A DNA stretch of 64,000 nucleotides from Acidicapsa ligni (GCF_025685655.1 NZ_JAGSYG010000008.1:1-64000), one strand, 5' to 3'; numbered from the stretch's first letter, positions 25,822-34,616 are shown. The notes: generated by a model not told the origin, from the sequence alone. Numbers and translations are program-made.

Positions 25822-25838
25822 ATTGCACTATTGCAATA
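25822..25838. promoter_or_regulatory. Candidate LysR-type binding site
   Basis: ATTGCA-CTAT-TGCAAT (25822-25837) is a perfect inverted repeat with a 4-base centre, overlapping the palindrome TATTGCAATA (25829-25838). It lies between the end of the LysR gene and the SDR gene, the expected place for control of the downstream operon. Confidence 0.55.
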
Positions 25839-26810
25839 TTAATTTTTGCGTACTTTGGATTTGCGTTGAGAGAAGCAGAGCTTACCTTGAGCGCCATGCA
25901 GGCACGGGTCGCGGTCTGTACCTATGTAGGGTTCAATGTAGTTCAGGAAGGCTTCAATTTTCGGTGTGAGCCTCGACGATCCTGAATACAAAGCACATAA
26001 AGTGATCGAAGGCGGCCTCCACAAGGGCATCAAACGTGTCAGCTTGTTCGCCATGCCAGGCTGGGTAGCCAGCCACAGCGGGAGAACGGCGATGCCCGCA
26101 CCATCGACAGCCAACTGCCGGTGAATCTCCGGGTCACTTGCAATCGCGACAAGGTCCGTCTCGGGCGTTACCCTCGATCTCTCCTTCGAGAGTCTCCAGA
26201 GGTCGAAGCCGCCTTCGGGAAGAAGACCAATGCATCGATGAGATGCAAGGGATGACGGCTCATTCGGGGTACCATGTTTTGCAAGATATCGAGGACTTGC
26301 GAAAACCCCCTGGAGAATCTCCGGATAGAGGCGGCATCGTTTCGTGGAATCCTTGGGAGCCCTGACTTTAAAGTAGACGTCCAGTTCATCTTCAGGTTCC
26401 TTGTCCCAACCGGAAGAATACAAATCGATCTCGATTCGAAGTTCAGGATACTTCCCTAGAAAAGAGCTCAGTAGTGGCGACAATGTATTTTTTGCGAAAC
26501 ACACAGGCGCTGCGATTCGAAGAGTCCCGCTGGGATTTGTCCTTTGAGCTTCCAGCCCTTCACCACCCTCGCGAAGAGACCTAAGCGCGCTCTTGCAGGA
26601 GACCAGGTACCGCTTCCCGGCCTCTGTCACCGTGAGACCGCGTTGCGTCCGCCGAACGAGGAGTACTCCGAGGCACTCCTCTAATCTCGTGAGCGACCGG
26701 CTGACCGTCGACGCCGGTTGTTCAAGCTCCTTGGCAGCACCCGTAATGCTTCCGGCTTTCGCGACCGCTTCGAATGTACGAATGTCATTTAGATCGAGAG
26801 TCTTTCGCAT
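25839..26810 (-). CDS. LysR-family transcriptional regulator
   Basis: A 323-residue LysR protein. The N-terminal winged helix reads DIRTFEAVAKAGSITGAAKE and STVSRSLTRLEECLGV; the C-terminal substrate-binding domain starts near TLRIAAPVCFAKN and includes AVDGAGIAVLPLWLA. The C-terminus carries a basic, non-conserved extension. I take the ATG at 26810 over the GTG at 26831. Unlike most LysR genes it points the same way as its presumed targets (the five minus-strand genes 21170-25728) and is separated from them by 110 bases with a symmetric site. Confidence 0.92.
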   Translation of the reverse strand: MRKTLDLNDIRTFEAVAKAGSITGAAKELEQPASTVSRSLTRLEECLGVLLVRRTQRGLTVTEAGKRYLVSCKSALRSLREGGEGLEAQRTNPSGTLRIAAPVCFAKNTLSPLLSSFLGKYPELRIEIDLYSSGWDKEPEDELDVYFKVRAPKDSTKRCRLYPEILQGVFASPRYLAKHGTPNEPSSLASHRCIGLLPEGGFDLWRLSKERSRVTPETDLVAIASDPEIHRQLAVDGAGIAVLPLWLATQPGMANKLTRLMPLWRPPSITLCALYSGSSRLTPKIEAFLNYIEPYIGTDRDPCLHGAQGKLCFSQRKSKVRKN

Positions 26811-27072
26811 GCATGGATTGTAGCTGTGCACCGCCAGAGCGATGCAGGTAGGCCTCGCCCTGACTAAGAGAATTGTGCTTAAGAGTGCGGGGGCCGAGAG
26901 CGCATTGGCGATTTATCGCCCATCGAGAAATCAGCGCAAGGTTGGACCCCAGATTGCCAAGGCTAGGATCGTTGAATTGTGCGCAACGCCTTCTCGAGCG
27001 GGATGACCTCTCAACAGCGCTGTTCACTGTAAACTTATAGTCAAGAAATCGCGTCACTTTGCGGGGTTTGGC

Positions 27073-27730
27073 GTGTCACCTAGCCTTCTGTTTTCGAAAG
27101 AGAATATATATTACTTCGTCGAGGACAAGCAGGGGCGACTGAAGGTCGCCTACGAAGCCCTATCGGACGAGGAGGCGCTGGATGGCGCTAAAACACAGGC
27201 ATTGAAAGAGAAGTTTGGAATCACTGTTCCAACCCTTCTTCGCAACAAGAACGAATATGAATCGACGGATCGGCAAGTCACGGCGAACGAGTTTCTCGGC
27301 CGGAATATGCTCGGTGCGCCCGGACACGCCCTACGTCCGACAACTTGTGACCCAACTGAGGAAAGCCGACATAACTGTCTGGTTTGACGAGGACTCTATC
27401 GCGTGGGCAAGTCTTTGCGTCCGGCTATCAACAAGGGGCTGATAAACAGTAGCTATGCGATAGTGGTTCTCTCGAAGCCGTTCTTGGCAGCACGCAAGTG
27501 GACAGAGCATGAGCTCAATGGCCTGTTTGCGAGAGAAAAGGTTGGCCGCTTCATCATCCTGCCGATCTGGCATGGGATCGAGCACGAAGACTTGGTCAAT
27601 TATGACCCGGCTCTAGCGGAGGACCGCCTGACGAAGGGTCCGCGCCACAGATGGCATACCCGACATCGTTCGAAGCGCGTTGCAGGCATTGGGCAGAGCG
27701 CCCGTAGACATCCCGGCGGGTTTGTCTTGA
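27073..27730 (+). pseudogene. Broken TIR-domain protein gene
   Basis: Pieces of one TIR protein lie in successive frames. An N-terminal part (YYFVEDKQGRLKVAYEALSD) runs from 27073; the TIR core begins in another frame at YVRQLVTQLRKADITVWFDE; it continues in a third stretch from 27403 (GKSLRPAINKGLINSSYAIV, then KWTEHELNGLF with the conserved glutamate, and FIILPIWHGI), and ends as ATDGIPDIVRSALQALGRAP to a TGA at 27728. One G seems lost in GGG at 27404-27406 and one gained in GGG at 27636-27638. The first beta strand of the TIR fold is missing. TIR proteins of this kind are often NAD-degrading defence effectors; this copy is inactive. Confidence 0.75.
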
Positions 27731-28058
27731 TTACCGGCGATCAAGAGCATGATGGTACTCAGGACGATGTCGCTGGACTGTTTTTCATGACAGATAAACA
27801 TTTGAAGGCCAAAGGCTTCGTTCGAATGCAGTTCAGCAATTCCTCGAATCTCCTGGCGTCCGAAATTTAATCAATCTGTGGTTTCGCTGATGTAATAAGG
27901 AGGCGAGGGCCTTTCAATCTCTCCAGTCAGCGCGTTAGATTTCGGCAATTAGCAGCGACCGTTTCCCAACTCGCGCTAACAGGCATTACACTTATTGACC
28001 TAACGGACCGAATACTCGATTACTTCCGAGGTGCGCGTTTGTCATTACGGATATGTTT
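27731..28058. other. Gene-free interval
   Basis: No coding region, hairpin or repeat of note was found between the TIR remnant and the TetR gene. The longest frame simply extends from the TIR core in a wrong frame. Confidence 0.5.
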
Positions 28059-28622
28059 TCAAGCGGGAAGCAATCCGGCTGTGCGGTAACTTTCGATCAG
28101 ACTGTCGTAGAGGGTAATGTCTGCTCGGCTTCTCGCCATCAGCTGAGCGCCCACAATTCCAGAGTAGATAGCACGTGCTCGCTTCTCTGCTTCCTTGGGG
28201 TGGGCAACCTTGGCAGCAACCAAAGTCTTCTTGAGCCATGCAACATTGACGTCGGTGAAAGTTTGAACTTCCGCCTTTACTTCGTCAGGCACATCATCGA
28301 ATTGCGCAGACATAAAGCTGCAAAGACAGATGCGGTTGTCGTTCTCCAGTGCCCAGCGAAAGGTCTCTGGATAGCGGCGCAGCGCATCCAGCGGCATCGC
28401 TGAATTCTTCAGCAGTGACTCAAGATAAGCCGCGGCATCCTCCCAATAGCGCTTCGCTACCGCCGTAGCCAGGTCGGCTTTACTCGGGAAGTAATAGTAG
28501 ATGCTCGCGGCTTTGATACCGACCTGTTCTGCCAAATCACGGAAGTTCAATCCTGCATAACCGTGAGCTTGAGCAACAAGCTTCGCAGCGGCCAGAATGT
28601 CTTCACGAGCGTTTGCACTCAT
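28059..28622 (-). CDS. TetR-family transcriptional repressor
   Basis: A 187-residue TetR repressor. The N-terminal helix-turn-helix is DILAAAKLVAQAHGYAGLNF with QVGIKAASIYYYFPSKADL, very typical. The C-terminal ligand domain resembles the AcrR/YxaF-like group, with NRICLCSFMSAQ and MARSRADITLYDS. It is divergent from an amidase gene; paired symmetric sites in the 110-base gap probably bind it, controlling both genes. The inducer is unknown and may be an amide substrate. Confidence 0.92.
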   Translation of the reverse strand: MSANAREDILAAAKLVAQAHGYAGLNFRDLAEQVGIKAASIYYYFPSKADLATAVAKRYWEDAAAYLESLLKNSAMPLDALRRYPETFRWALENDNRICLCSFMSAQFDDVPDEVKAEVQTFTDVNVAWLKKTLVAAKVAHPKEAEKRARAIYSGIVGAQLMARSRADITLYDSLIESYRTAGLLPA

Positions 28623-28666
28623 CCCACACCTCCTACATATCTGTAAATAAATCTCTCAATTTTGAA

Positions 28667-28722
28667 TCTACCATGTGGCAGGTAGAATCTCAAGTGTCAT
28701 AGCCTGCCTAGTGGCAGGTAGA
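28667..28722. promoter_or_regulatory. Candidate double TetR operator
   Basis: TCTACC-N8-GGTAGA (28667-28686) and CCTGCC-TAGT-GGCAGG (28703-28718) are inverted repeats between tetR and the amidase gene. The word TGGCAGGTAGA occurs in both, at 28676-28686 and 28712-28722, spaced by 36 bases. Confidence 0.65.
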
Positions 28723-28732
28723 GAGGAAGGCA

Positions 28733-30139
28733 ATGAGCACAGAACTGATTTATTCCGACGCAACCAAGCTGGCCGAACTGATCCGCACACGCGAGGTCTC
28801 TCCGGTCGAAGTTATGAAGGCGCACCTCTATCGTATCGAGGCGCTCAATCCGAAGGTGAATGCAATCGTTACGATCGCCGGGAATGCGTTGCAGTGTGCC
28901 AGGGAAGCAGAGGCGGCAATACTGCGAGGAGACGAGCTGGGACCTCTACACGGTGTGCCATTCACAGTAAAGGATTCGATCGACACCGCCAAGGTGCAGA
29001 CCCAACGCGGAACGCCGATCTTCAAGGGCCGAACGCCCGACACGGATGCAACCAGCGTTGCGCGTCTCAAGAAGGCTGGGGGCATTCTGCTTGCGAAGAC
29101 CAATCTGCCTGAATTCTCTTACGGAATCGAAAGCGACAATCTGCTCACGGGCCGGACAAACAACCCCTGGAACATGGATCTGACTGCAGGTGGTTCAAGC
29201 GGCGGGGAGTCTGCGGCGATCGCAGCCGGCATGTCTCCACTTGGTCTGGGCACTGACCTTGCAATCTCGGTACGTGGTCCGGCGGCTCACACCGGCATTG
29301 TTTCTCTCAAGGCAACCCATGGACGAGTACCAATGACAGGCATCTGGCCGCGTGAGCCGCGCCGTTTCTGGCACGTGGGCCCAATGGCGAGGAGCATTCG
29401 CGATCTGTCACTGGCCTTTTCACAACTAGCTGGACCGGACGGACAGGACGCCTACTCCAGCAGCGCCCTCCCGTTCGATAACAACATCCACTCCAACAAT
29501 CGCTCGCTTCGTGTGGGCTGGCTCGTCGAGCCAGGTTTTGGGCCGATCGACCGTGAGGTCGCAGTAACGGTGGAAACTGCCGCGGATGCGCTCAAAGCCT
29601 TCGGACACATGGTCGAGTCCGTGCGCATTCCTGCATTTGAGCGCGACTTCGCACTCGATGTCTTCAGCCGTCTGCATGTCCTCGAGATGAAGCCCGGATT
29701 CGTGAAGACAACGGCAGGCCGCAGCGAGGATGAAATAGGTGCAATGGCCAGGTTCATGCTCTCACTGCCTGATACGCCAGCGGCAGACTATATCGACGCA
29801 GTGCAGGCTGCGGAGAGGCTTAAGGATGGGTATGCCGAGTATTTCCAGAAGTACGACGTATTGCTCACTCCGGTACTTCCTGTTCCGTCCTTTAGGCACG
29901 GTCAGGCGGAACTACAGATCAACGGCCAGACGGTAAGCATCATGAACATCATGTCCGCGACCTCGCCATTGAATGTGACCGGTCTGCCGGGCATTTCCAT
30001 GCGGTTCGGTACGAGCCATAACGGGATGCCGATCGGTGTGCAGATCGTTGGTAATTGGCACGCCGAATCTACGATTCTTCATGCGGCAGCCCTTTTGGAG
30101 CAGGTAAGTCCTGTACGGGAGCTACATCCTAGTCTTTGA
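28733..30139 (+). CDS. Amidase-signature family amidase
   Basis: A 468-residue amidase that hydrolyses an amide bond with the Ser-cisSer-Lys triad. Lys80 is in GVPFTVKDSID, the cis-serine (155) in AGGSSGGESA, and the nucleophile Ser179 in GTDLAISVRGPAA, where most relatives have GGSIR; the serine is kept though its surroundings differ. GAGGAAGG lies just before the ATG at 28733. It is divergent from a TetR repressor and followed by a terminator hairpin, so it is a single-gene regulated unit. Related proteins include aryl amidases and the GatA subunit, but no gatB/gatC is nearby. Confidence 0.93.
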   Translation: MSTELIYSDATKLAELIRTREVSPVEVMKAHLYRIEALNPKVNAIVTIAGNALQCAREAEAAILRGDELGPLHGVPFTVKDSIDTAKVQTQRGTPIFKGRTPDTDATSVARLKKAGGILLAKTNLPEFSYGIESDNLLTGRTNNPWNMDLTAGGSSGGESAAIAAGMSPLGLGTDLAISVRGPAAHTGIVSLKATHGRVPMTGIWPREPRRFWHVGPMARSIRDLSLAFSQLAGPDGQDAYSSSALPFDNNIHSNNRSLRVGWLVEPGFGPIDREVAVTVETAADALKAFGHMVESVRIPAFERDFALDVFSRLHVLEMKPGFVKTTAGRSEDEIGAMARFMLSLPDTPAADYIDAVQAAERLKDGYAEYFQKYDVLLTPVLPVPSFRHGQAELQINGQTVSIMNIMSATSPLNVTGLPGISMRFGTSHNGMPIGVQIVGNWHAESTILHAAALLEQVSPVRELHPSL

Positions 30140-30156
30140 ATGGCACCAATCATGAG

Positions 30157-30187
30157 CGAGCAGGAGCGGTGCCGCTTCTGCTCGTTT
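30157..30187 (+). terminator. Rho-independent terminator after the amidase
   Basis: CGAGCAGGAGCGG (30157-30169) pairs with CCGCTTCTGCTCG (30172-30184), one G-T pair, with a very short loop, followed by TTT. It lies 18 bases after the amidase stop. Confidence 0.7.
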
Positions 30188-30281
30188 GCTCTCCGTTGGA
30201 GGATCATTAGCCACAAGTCGGCTTCTCGGAAATGATTCGTGAATGCCTATGTTCGAGCCGTGCTCCTGTTGACGTGTCTCT

Positions 30282-30479
30282 TCAACCGGTCAGAAGGATT
30301 TCTCCCTGTTGCAAAATCTGAGGCGGCCTCATACTTCCACGCTGCAGCGCGTGCTGCAGTAGAGCATAGCTCTGATGCAGACTCAACATCGCAGCGGTCA
30401 AAGCGAACGGCTGAGCGAAGATTGAGTGTTCCCGCTTGATCATCTCCAAGGTCACATCGATCTTATGCAAGGCTTGCAT
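30282..30479 (-). pseudogene. MerR C-terminal fragment
   Basis: A 65-codon frame begins 5 bases after the histidine kinase stop. Its second half (LHQSYALLQHALQRGSMRPP) is almost the same as the C-terminal helix of the MerR protein at 4912-5376 (LQQSYALLQHALQRGTMKPP); DNA identity over 56 bases (30335-30390) is about 87% by eye. The DNA-binding domain is absent. The first part (ALHKIDVTLEMIKREH) could be part of the coiled coil. It may be a relic or a small expressed protein. Confidence 0.55.
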
Positions 30480-30483
30480 GTGC

Positions 30484-31953
30484 TTACCTGTTGACCAGTG
30501 TGAGAGAGTGCGAAGTTTCGATCTTTTCTCCGGTCTCACGAGGCCAGGAAATCGACAGCAAAGCTCCTCCTTCTGGACGGTTCGACGCCGTTACACTCCC
30601 ACCGTGAGCTCGCACCACCGCTTCAACGAATGCAAGCCCAAGCCCATGCCCTCTGGAGTCTCTTCCTTTCACCCTCTGCTCGAACATCCGGAGACCAATC
30701 TCCGAAGCAAATCCCGGGCCATCATCCTCCACAATCAGGGTTGTAGCGCTCTCACTTGTGCCAAGTTTTATGGAAACGGTGCATGATGCGGGTAGGTGGT
30801 TGAGTTCGTTATCGAGAAGGTTTGCGACCACCCGATGAAGAAGAGCAGCGTCTGCCAGTATTGTGACAGGGCCAGCGCTTAGTAGATTCACTCGAAGCCC
30901 TTTCTCCAACATGGAAGGCTCGTACAGGTCAATCATGATTCGAACCAGTTCATCGAGATCGACGTCGGTGCGTGAAAGTCTAAGCGCATCAGCCTTCGCT
31001 TCAGCAACATCTAGCGAAGTATTCAGGAACTCTGATAATCGATCCAGTTCATCGATGGCTGAGACGATCGGTTCACTCTGCTCGACTTTTAAATCTCCCG
31101 ACAGGACAACTTCCAGCTTTCCCCTGATCGCTGTCAACGGACTACGAAGATCATGAGCGAGGGACTCTGTAATAGTGTGCAATTGGTGCATCGAGCTTTC
31201 TATCCGATCCAGCATGCGGTTGAGTGTTAGCGCCAGGTGTCCTACTTCATCGTTCCGTTTGCTGGTCGGAACCCTGCTACTCAAATCAGATTGCCCAATC
31301 CGGGATGCAGCTTCGGTGATCTCACGAACATGGCCCAGCATGCGTCTGGTCACGAAGAACACAATCGCAGAACCAAACAGCACGACGAGTAGCCAGAGGC
31401 AAAAAAACCGGAAGCGGAGGTTTTTCAGCACACGCAATTCATCTCGCTCCGATAGTCCGAGATAAATATGACTCCCGTCCTCCAGTCGCACCGATGCCAC
31501 CCGAAAGGGGTGATTAAATCCTTTGACATTCAAGTCGTAGGGAGCGTCGGAGATAAACTTGCGCGCGCGAATCGCAGCTAAGTTTGGCATCCCGTCACCG
31601 GCACCTACCCAAAGCTTCAGAGCCCCATCATCGCCAGCCTGAAGAAAGAAGACAGAGTCGTTCTCATTGCTGTTGGAGCGGAGTTTGTTTGGCACCTCTC
31701 TGCTTGCAAGTTCCGCGACTTCTCCCACGACCCGACCGTAGAGGCGGTCCTTTGGTGTTCGCCCGGCTACATCACCGAGGACTGCCACCTCTCCACTAAG
31801 CCACTGGTCACTCCTACGCTGAATGTCGTTCGCGACGAAGCGATGAAGCATGACAAAAACCAGCATTATTCCAATGGCAAAGGCAAGTGTTGCCCAAAGA
31901 GAAATACGCCATGCAGCGCTACGCATGACCGGATTAGCGGTCTTTGAGGACAT
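30484..31953 (-). CDS. Sensor histidine kinase of a two-component system
   Basis: A membrane histidine kinase of about 489 residues. Hydrophobic segments at about 15-40 and 180-205 flank a periplasmic domain of about 140 residues; a HAMP region (ITEAASRIGQSDLSSRVP), the H-box ESLAHDLRSPLTAIRG (about residue 270), and the ATPase domain (N box near NLLDNELNHLP, G boxes VEDDGPGFA and GHGLGLAFVEAVV) follow. The architecture matches the heavy-metal/CusS-like group. ATG at 31953 with GAGGT upstream is chosen. It overlaps the end of its response regulator gene and is the last gene of the PepSY-regulator-kinase unit. Confidence 0.93.
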   Translation of the reverse strand: MSSKTANPVMRSAAWRISLWATLAFAIGIMLVFVMLHRFVANDIQRRSDQWLSGEVAVLGDVAGRTPKDRLYGRVVGEVAELASREVPNKLRSNSNENDSVFFLQAGDDGALKLWVGAGDGMPNLAAIRARKFISDAPYDLNVKGFNHPFRVASVRLEDGSHIYLGLSERDELRVLKNLRFRFFCLWLLVVLFGSAIVFFVTRRMLGHVREITEAASRIGQSDLSSRVPTSKRNDEVGHLALTLNRMLDRIESSMHQLHTITESLAHDLRSPLTAIRGKLEVVLSGDLKVEQSEPIVSAIDELDRLSEFLNTSLDVAEAKADALRLSRTDVDLDELVRIMIDLYEPSMLEKGLRVNLLSAGPVTILADAALLHRVVANLLDNELNHLPASCTVSIKLGTSESATTLIVEDDGPGFASEIGLRMFEQRVKGRDSRGHGLGLAFVEAVVRAHGGSVTASNRPEGGALLSISWPRETGEKIETSHSLTLVNR

Positions 31954-32611
31954 AGCCAATACCTCGTAAGGTCTTGATCAGCGGCTCACGGCCTTCTGTA
32001 TCCACCTTGCCGCGCAGGCGGTAGACATGTACGTCAACAACATTGGTGTTAGGTTGAATTCGCATCCCCCACACTTCGGAGAGAAGCATCGACCGAGTAA
32101 TAACACGCCCAGCGTGTCGACATAGATATGCCAGAAGCACGAATTCTTGCGGACTTAGATTTAAAACCTCTCCACCGCGAGACGCTCTACGGCTGATGAA
32201 ATCCAGCTCCAGGTCCAGTACGCGGAGGCGGCTCGCTTCCTCACTCGTAACAAGATTACGCCGCAAGAGGTTACGCAATCTTGCTAGTAATTCTGCGAGT
32301 GCGAAGGGTTTTGTCAGGTAATCGTCACCACCTTGTTCCAGACCTTTGACCCTATCGTCGACCGATCTTCTGGCTGAAAGTATTAATACGGGGCTGCTAA
32401 TGCCAGAGCGTCGAAGCTGAAGAATCAGGTCAATGCCATCTTGATCCGGAAGTCCAAGGTCGACGATCAGAACGTCATATTTCTTTCCAGACGCGAGTTG
32501 GATGGCGGATCGCCCATCCTTGGCGGCATCCACCTCGTAACCCGCATCAGCAAGGGGTTGCTTTAAGAAATCCTGAATCTCGGGTTCATCCTCGACCATT
32601 AGAAGTCGCAT
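31934..32611 (-). CDS. OmpR-family response regulator
   Basis: A 225-residue response regulator. The receiver domain has the acidic pair EDE near residue 8, phosphorylated Asp51 in VLIVDLGLP and the lysine in YLTKPFA; the C-terminal winged helix shows VWGMRIQPNTNVVDVHVYRL and RGIGYVL, marking the OmpR/PhoB type. It is closest in style to CzcR/CusR regulators. Its 3' end overlaps the kinase gene by 20 bases. An inverted repeat 54 bases upstream of its start may be an autoregulatory site. Confidence 0.94.
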   Translation of the reverse strand: MRLLMVEDEPEIQDFLKQPLADAGYEVDAAKDGRSAIQLASGKKYDVLIVDLGLPDQDGIDLILQLRRSGISSPVLILSARRSVDDRVKGLEQGGDDYLTKPFALAELLARLRNLLRRNLVTSEEASRLRVLDLELDFISRRASRGGEVLNLSPQEFVLLAYLCRHAGRVITRSMLLSEVWGMRIQPNTNVVDVHVYRLRGKVDTEGREPLIKTLRGIGYVLKDR

Positions 32612-32664
32612 AAATCCTGGTAAGACATTTTAGTTCATGAGTCGCATACTCCATGAGACTGCAA

Positions 32665-32682
32665 GATGACGATTGTGTCATC
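32665..32682. promoter_or_regulatory. Inverted repeat upstream of the response regulator
   Basis: GATGAC-gattgt-GTCATC, two perfect 6-bp arms with a 6-base centre, lies 54 bases before the response regulator start and just after the PepSY gene. Position and symmetry fit binding by the OmpR-type regulator. Confidence 0.45.
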
Positions 32683-32717
32683 TGCGTCTCCCTCAAGAAT
32701 GAACGAGTCGGGAAGCG

Positions 32718-33197
32718 CTATATAAAGAGCAAGATAGCCGGAATAAGGACTCCTGCCGCAAGAGTGAGCAGAACGATCGATTTCCGGTGTGCACACTTCC
32801 AACCCATTATGAGGCCCGTACATGTCGATAAGGCAAGTGCAAGTGCTGTGGAGGCAAAGAATATCTTCATGGGAAGCGAGTTGGGTGGCGTGGCCGGGGA
32901 TGCTTGCGTTGGCTTTGGGGTCTCAATTTTTGGACCATCTGGTTTTGCCCCATCCGACTTGGTCGAAGTGGGTGAAGCAACCTTTCGTGGAGGAAGGTAA
33001 AGCGTCCCCTTTTTATGCAATTGGGCGAGATGCATGAGGATGTTAGGAGGTACGTAGGAACTGCCACGAGCGCTCTCGTGCAGCCCGAACATCTGTAGAC
33101 CACCTGTGATTGCGAAAAAGAGAATCGTTGGCGAGAAGAACAGTCCAATGTAGCGGTGTATCAGGCGGATAGATTTGAGTGATGCTGCGGATCTCAT
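32718..33197 (-). CDS. PepSY-associated membrane protein
   Basis: A 159-residue protein with a first membrane helix in RLIHRYIGLFFSPTILFFAI (the 'H..G......' pattern of PepSY-associated TM proteins), a Pro/Lys-rich periplasmic part (about 70-110), and two further helices at the C-terminus. Proteins of this family sit in the inner membrane and often accompany metal or respiratory regulation. I take MRSAASLKSIR at 33197 as the start. It is upstream of the response regulator/kinase pair on the same strand, 106 bases apart, and may be its sensor partner or target. Confidence 0.75.
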   Translation of the reverse strand: MRSAASLKSIRLIHRYIGLFFSPTILFFAITGGLQMFGLHESARGSSYVPPNILMHLAQLHKKGTLYLPPRKVASPTSTKSDGAKPDGPKIETPKPTQASPATPPNSLPMKIFFASTALALALSTCTGLIMGWKCAHRKSIVLLTLAAGVLIPAILLFI

Positions 33198-33554
33198 CTC
33201 GGAGTATTGACCTCGCAAATTTTAGTCGTTGGCAGAGCGCTGAATGTCGATTCCTAAGAACACTCGTGATCGCGCCTCTTGCTTTGCTCTTCCGTAACTT
33301 AGCATCTGAACGGACGAAATTCAGGGGGCGCTCGGGTGATTGCGTCCTCCATGAACAAATCGTCATCGTATTCCCCTCCAGGCAAGTGCTATCAAAGAAA
33401 CAGAGATCTCGTCTCAACAAGAAGCTGTTGTACTCAGAATGAGAAACCTGTTCTCTCAAGTAGTCGACTGTCGCCGGATCGTCGTCTCTTTGTGGTCCAG
33501 ATTTTCTTCAAGGCGAACCGACATCTAATCCAATCCCGCTGAGGGCCATTGTGC
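33198..33554. other. Intergenic region between divergent units
   Basis: About 350 bases separate the minus-strand PepSY unit from the plus-strand polyketide synthase cluster. Frames here lack coding character. Promoters for both directions must be within it, but no clear element stands out. Confidence 0.5.
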
Positions 33555-34616
33555 ATGACTACGGCTTACCTGAACCGCATCGCCACTGCCGTACCAGAGC
33601 ACGATGTGCATGACGCCTTCGCCGCCTTCGCAGAGAACATGCTTGCCGATCCGCGGCGCCGCACGGTCTTCCGCCGCATGGTGAGCCGCGCTGACATCGC
33701 GCATCGCTATTCATTCTTCGATCCGCAGAAAGGCTCCGGCCAATTCTCTTTGCATGATGCGTATGATTTCTATCGGCCAGGCAACTTTCCCGACACGGCG
33801 CGGCGTATGGAACTGTTTGAGCAGTGCGCTCCGATACTGATGAGGAAGGCCGTAGACCGGCTTGCTCTCAATGAGCAGGAGCGCTCCGGTATTACGCATG
33901 TGTTGGTGACCTGCTGCACGGGGCTCTATGCGCCCGGTCTGGACTTTGAGATCGTCGATCACCTCGGACTTTCGCCGGACGTGGAGCGCACGATGGTTGG
34001 ATTCATGGGGTGCTATGCCGCGATCAATGCGTTGAAGCTGGCGCGGCACATTGTGCGCTCAGATCCGAAGGCGGGTGTGCTGATGTTGAACCTTGAGCTG
34101 TGTACGCTGCACTTCCAGGAGACGCAGGATCTGGAGCAGGTGCTCTCGTTCTTGGTCTTCGCCGACGGAGCTGCGGCGAACCTAATCACTGCGCACGAGC
34201 AGGGTTTTGCTCTGGACAGCTTTAAAGCGGTGATGGTGCCGGAGACACGTGGGCTAATCACCTGGAAGATCGGCGGGCGAGGTTTCGACATGCTGCTTTC
34301 CGGGCAAGTGCCGGGAGAGTTGGGCCGCGCGCTACACGAGGGCGAACTGATGGCCCAACGTGATGGTATCGACCTGTGGGCTGTTCATCCGGGTGGGCGA
34401 TCGATTCTGGACGCGGTGGAGAAGGGACTGGCGCTACCGCCCGATGCGCTGGCGACGTCGCGCGAGGTTCTGTCGTGTTTCGGCAACATGTCGTCGGCGA
34501 CAGTGATGTTTGTGTTGCAGCGACTCATGTTGCAAGCGCAACCAGGTCAGCGTGGGTGTGCGATGTCGTTTGGGCCGGGGCTGACAGCGGAGACGATGCG
34601 TTTTCATGCGGTCTAG
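33555..34616 (+). CDS. Type III polyketide synthase
   Basis: A 353-residue chalcone-synthase-like enzyme that builds polyketides from CoA thioesters. The catalytic triad is present: Cys at about 153 (VGFMGCYAAINA), His at 278 (WAVHPGGRSIL) and Asn at 311 (CFGNMSSATVMFVL). The C-terminal signature AMSFGPGLTAETM is complete. It resembles bacterial synthases making alkylresorcinols, alkylpyrones or tetrahydroxynaphthalene; which one cannot be told. The ATG at 33555 is preferred. The next gene, a methyltransferase, overlaps its end by 11 bases, so translation is coupled. Confidence 0.94.
   Translation: MTTAYLNRIATAVPEHDVHDAFAAFAENMLADPRRRTVFRRMVSRADIAHRYSFFDPQKGSGQFSLHDAYDFYRPGNFPDTARRMELFEQCAPILMRKAVDRLALNEQERSGITHVLVTCCTGLYAPGLDFEIVDHLGLSPDVERTMVGFMGCYAAINALKLARHIVRSDPKAGVLMLNLELCTLHFQETQDLEQVLSFLVFADGAAANLITAHEQGFALDSFKAVMVPETRGLITWKIGGRGFDMLLSGQVPGELGRALHEGELMAQRDGIDLWAVHPGGRSILDAVEKGLALPPDALATSREVLSCFGNMSSATVMFVLQRLMLQAQPGQRGCAMSFGPGLTAETMRFHAV

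Noticed and set aside
33043..33459. 138-codon minus-strand frame overlapping the PepSY gene
   Set aside because: Overlaps the better-supported PepSY gene in another frame and has no recognisable domain.
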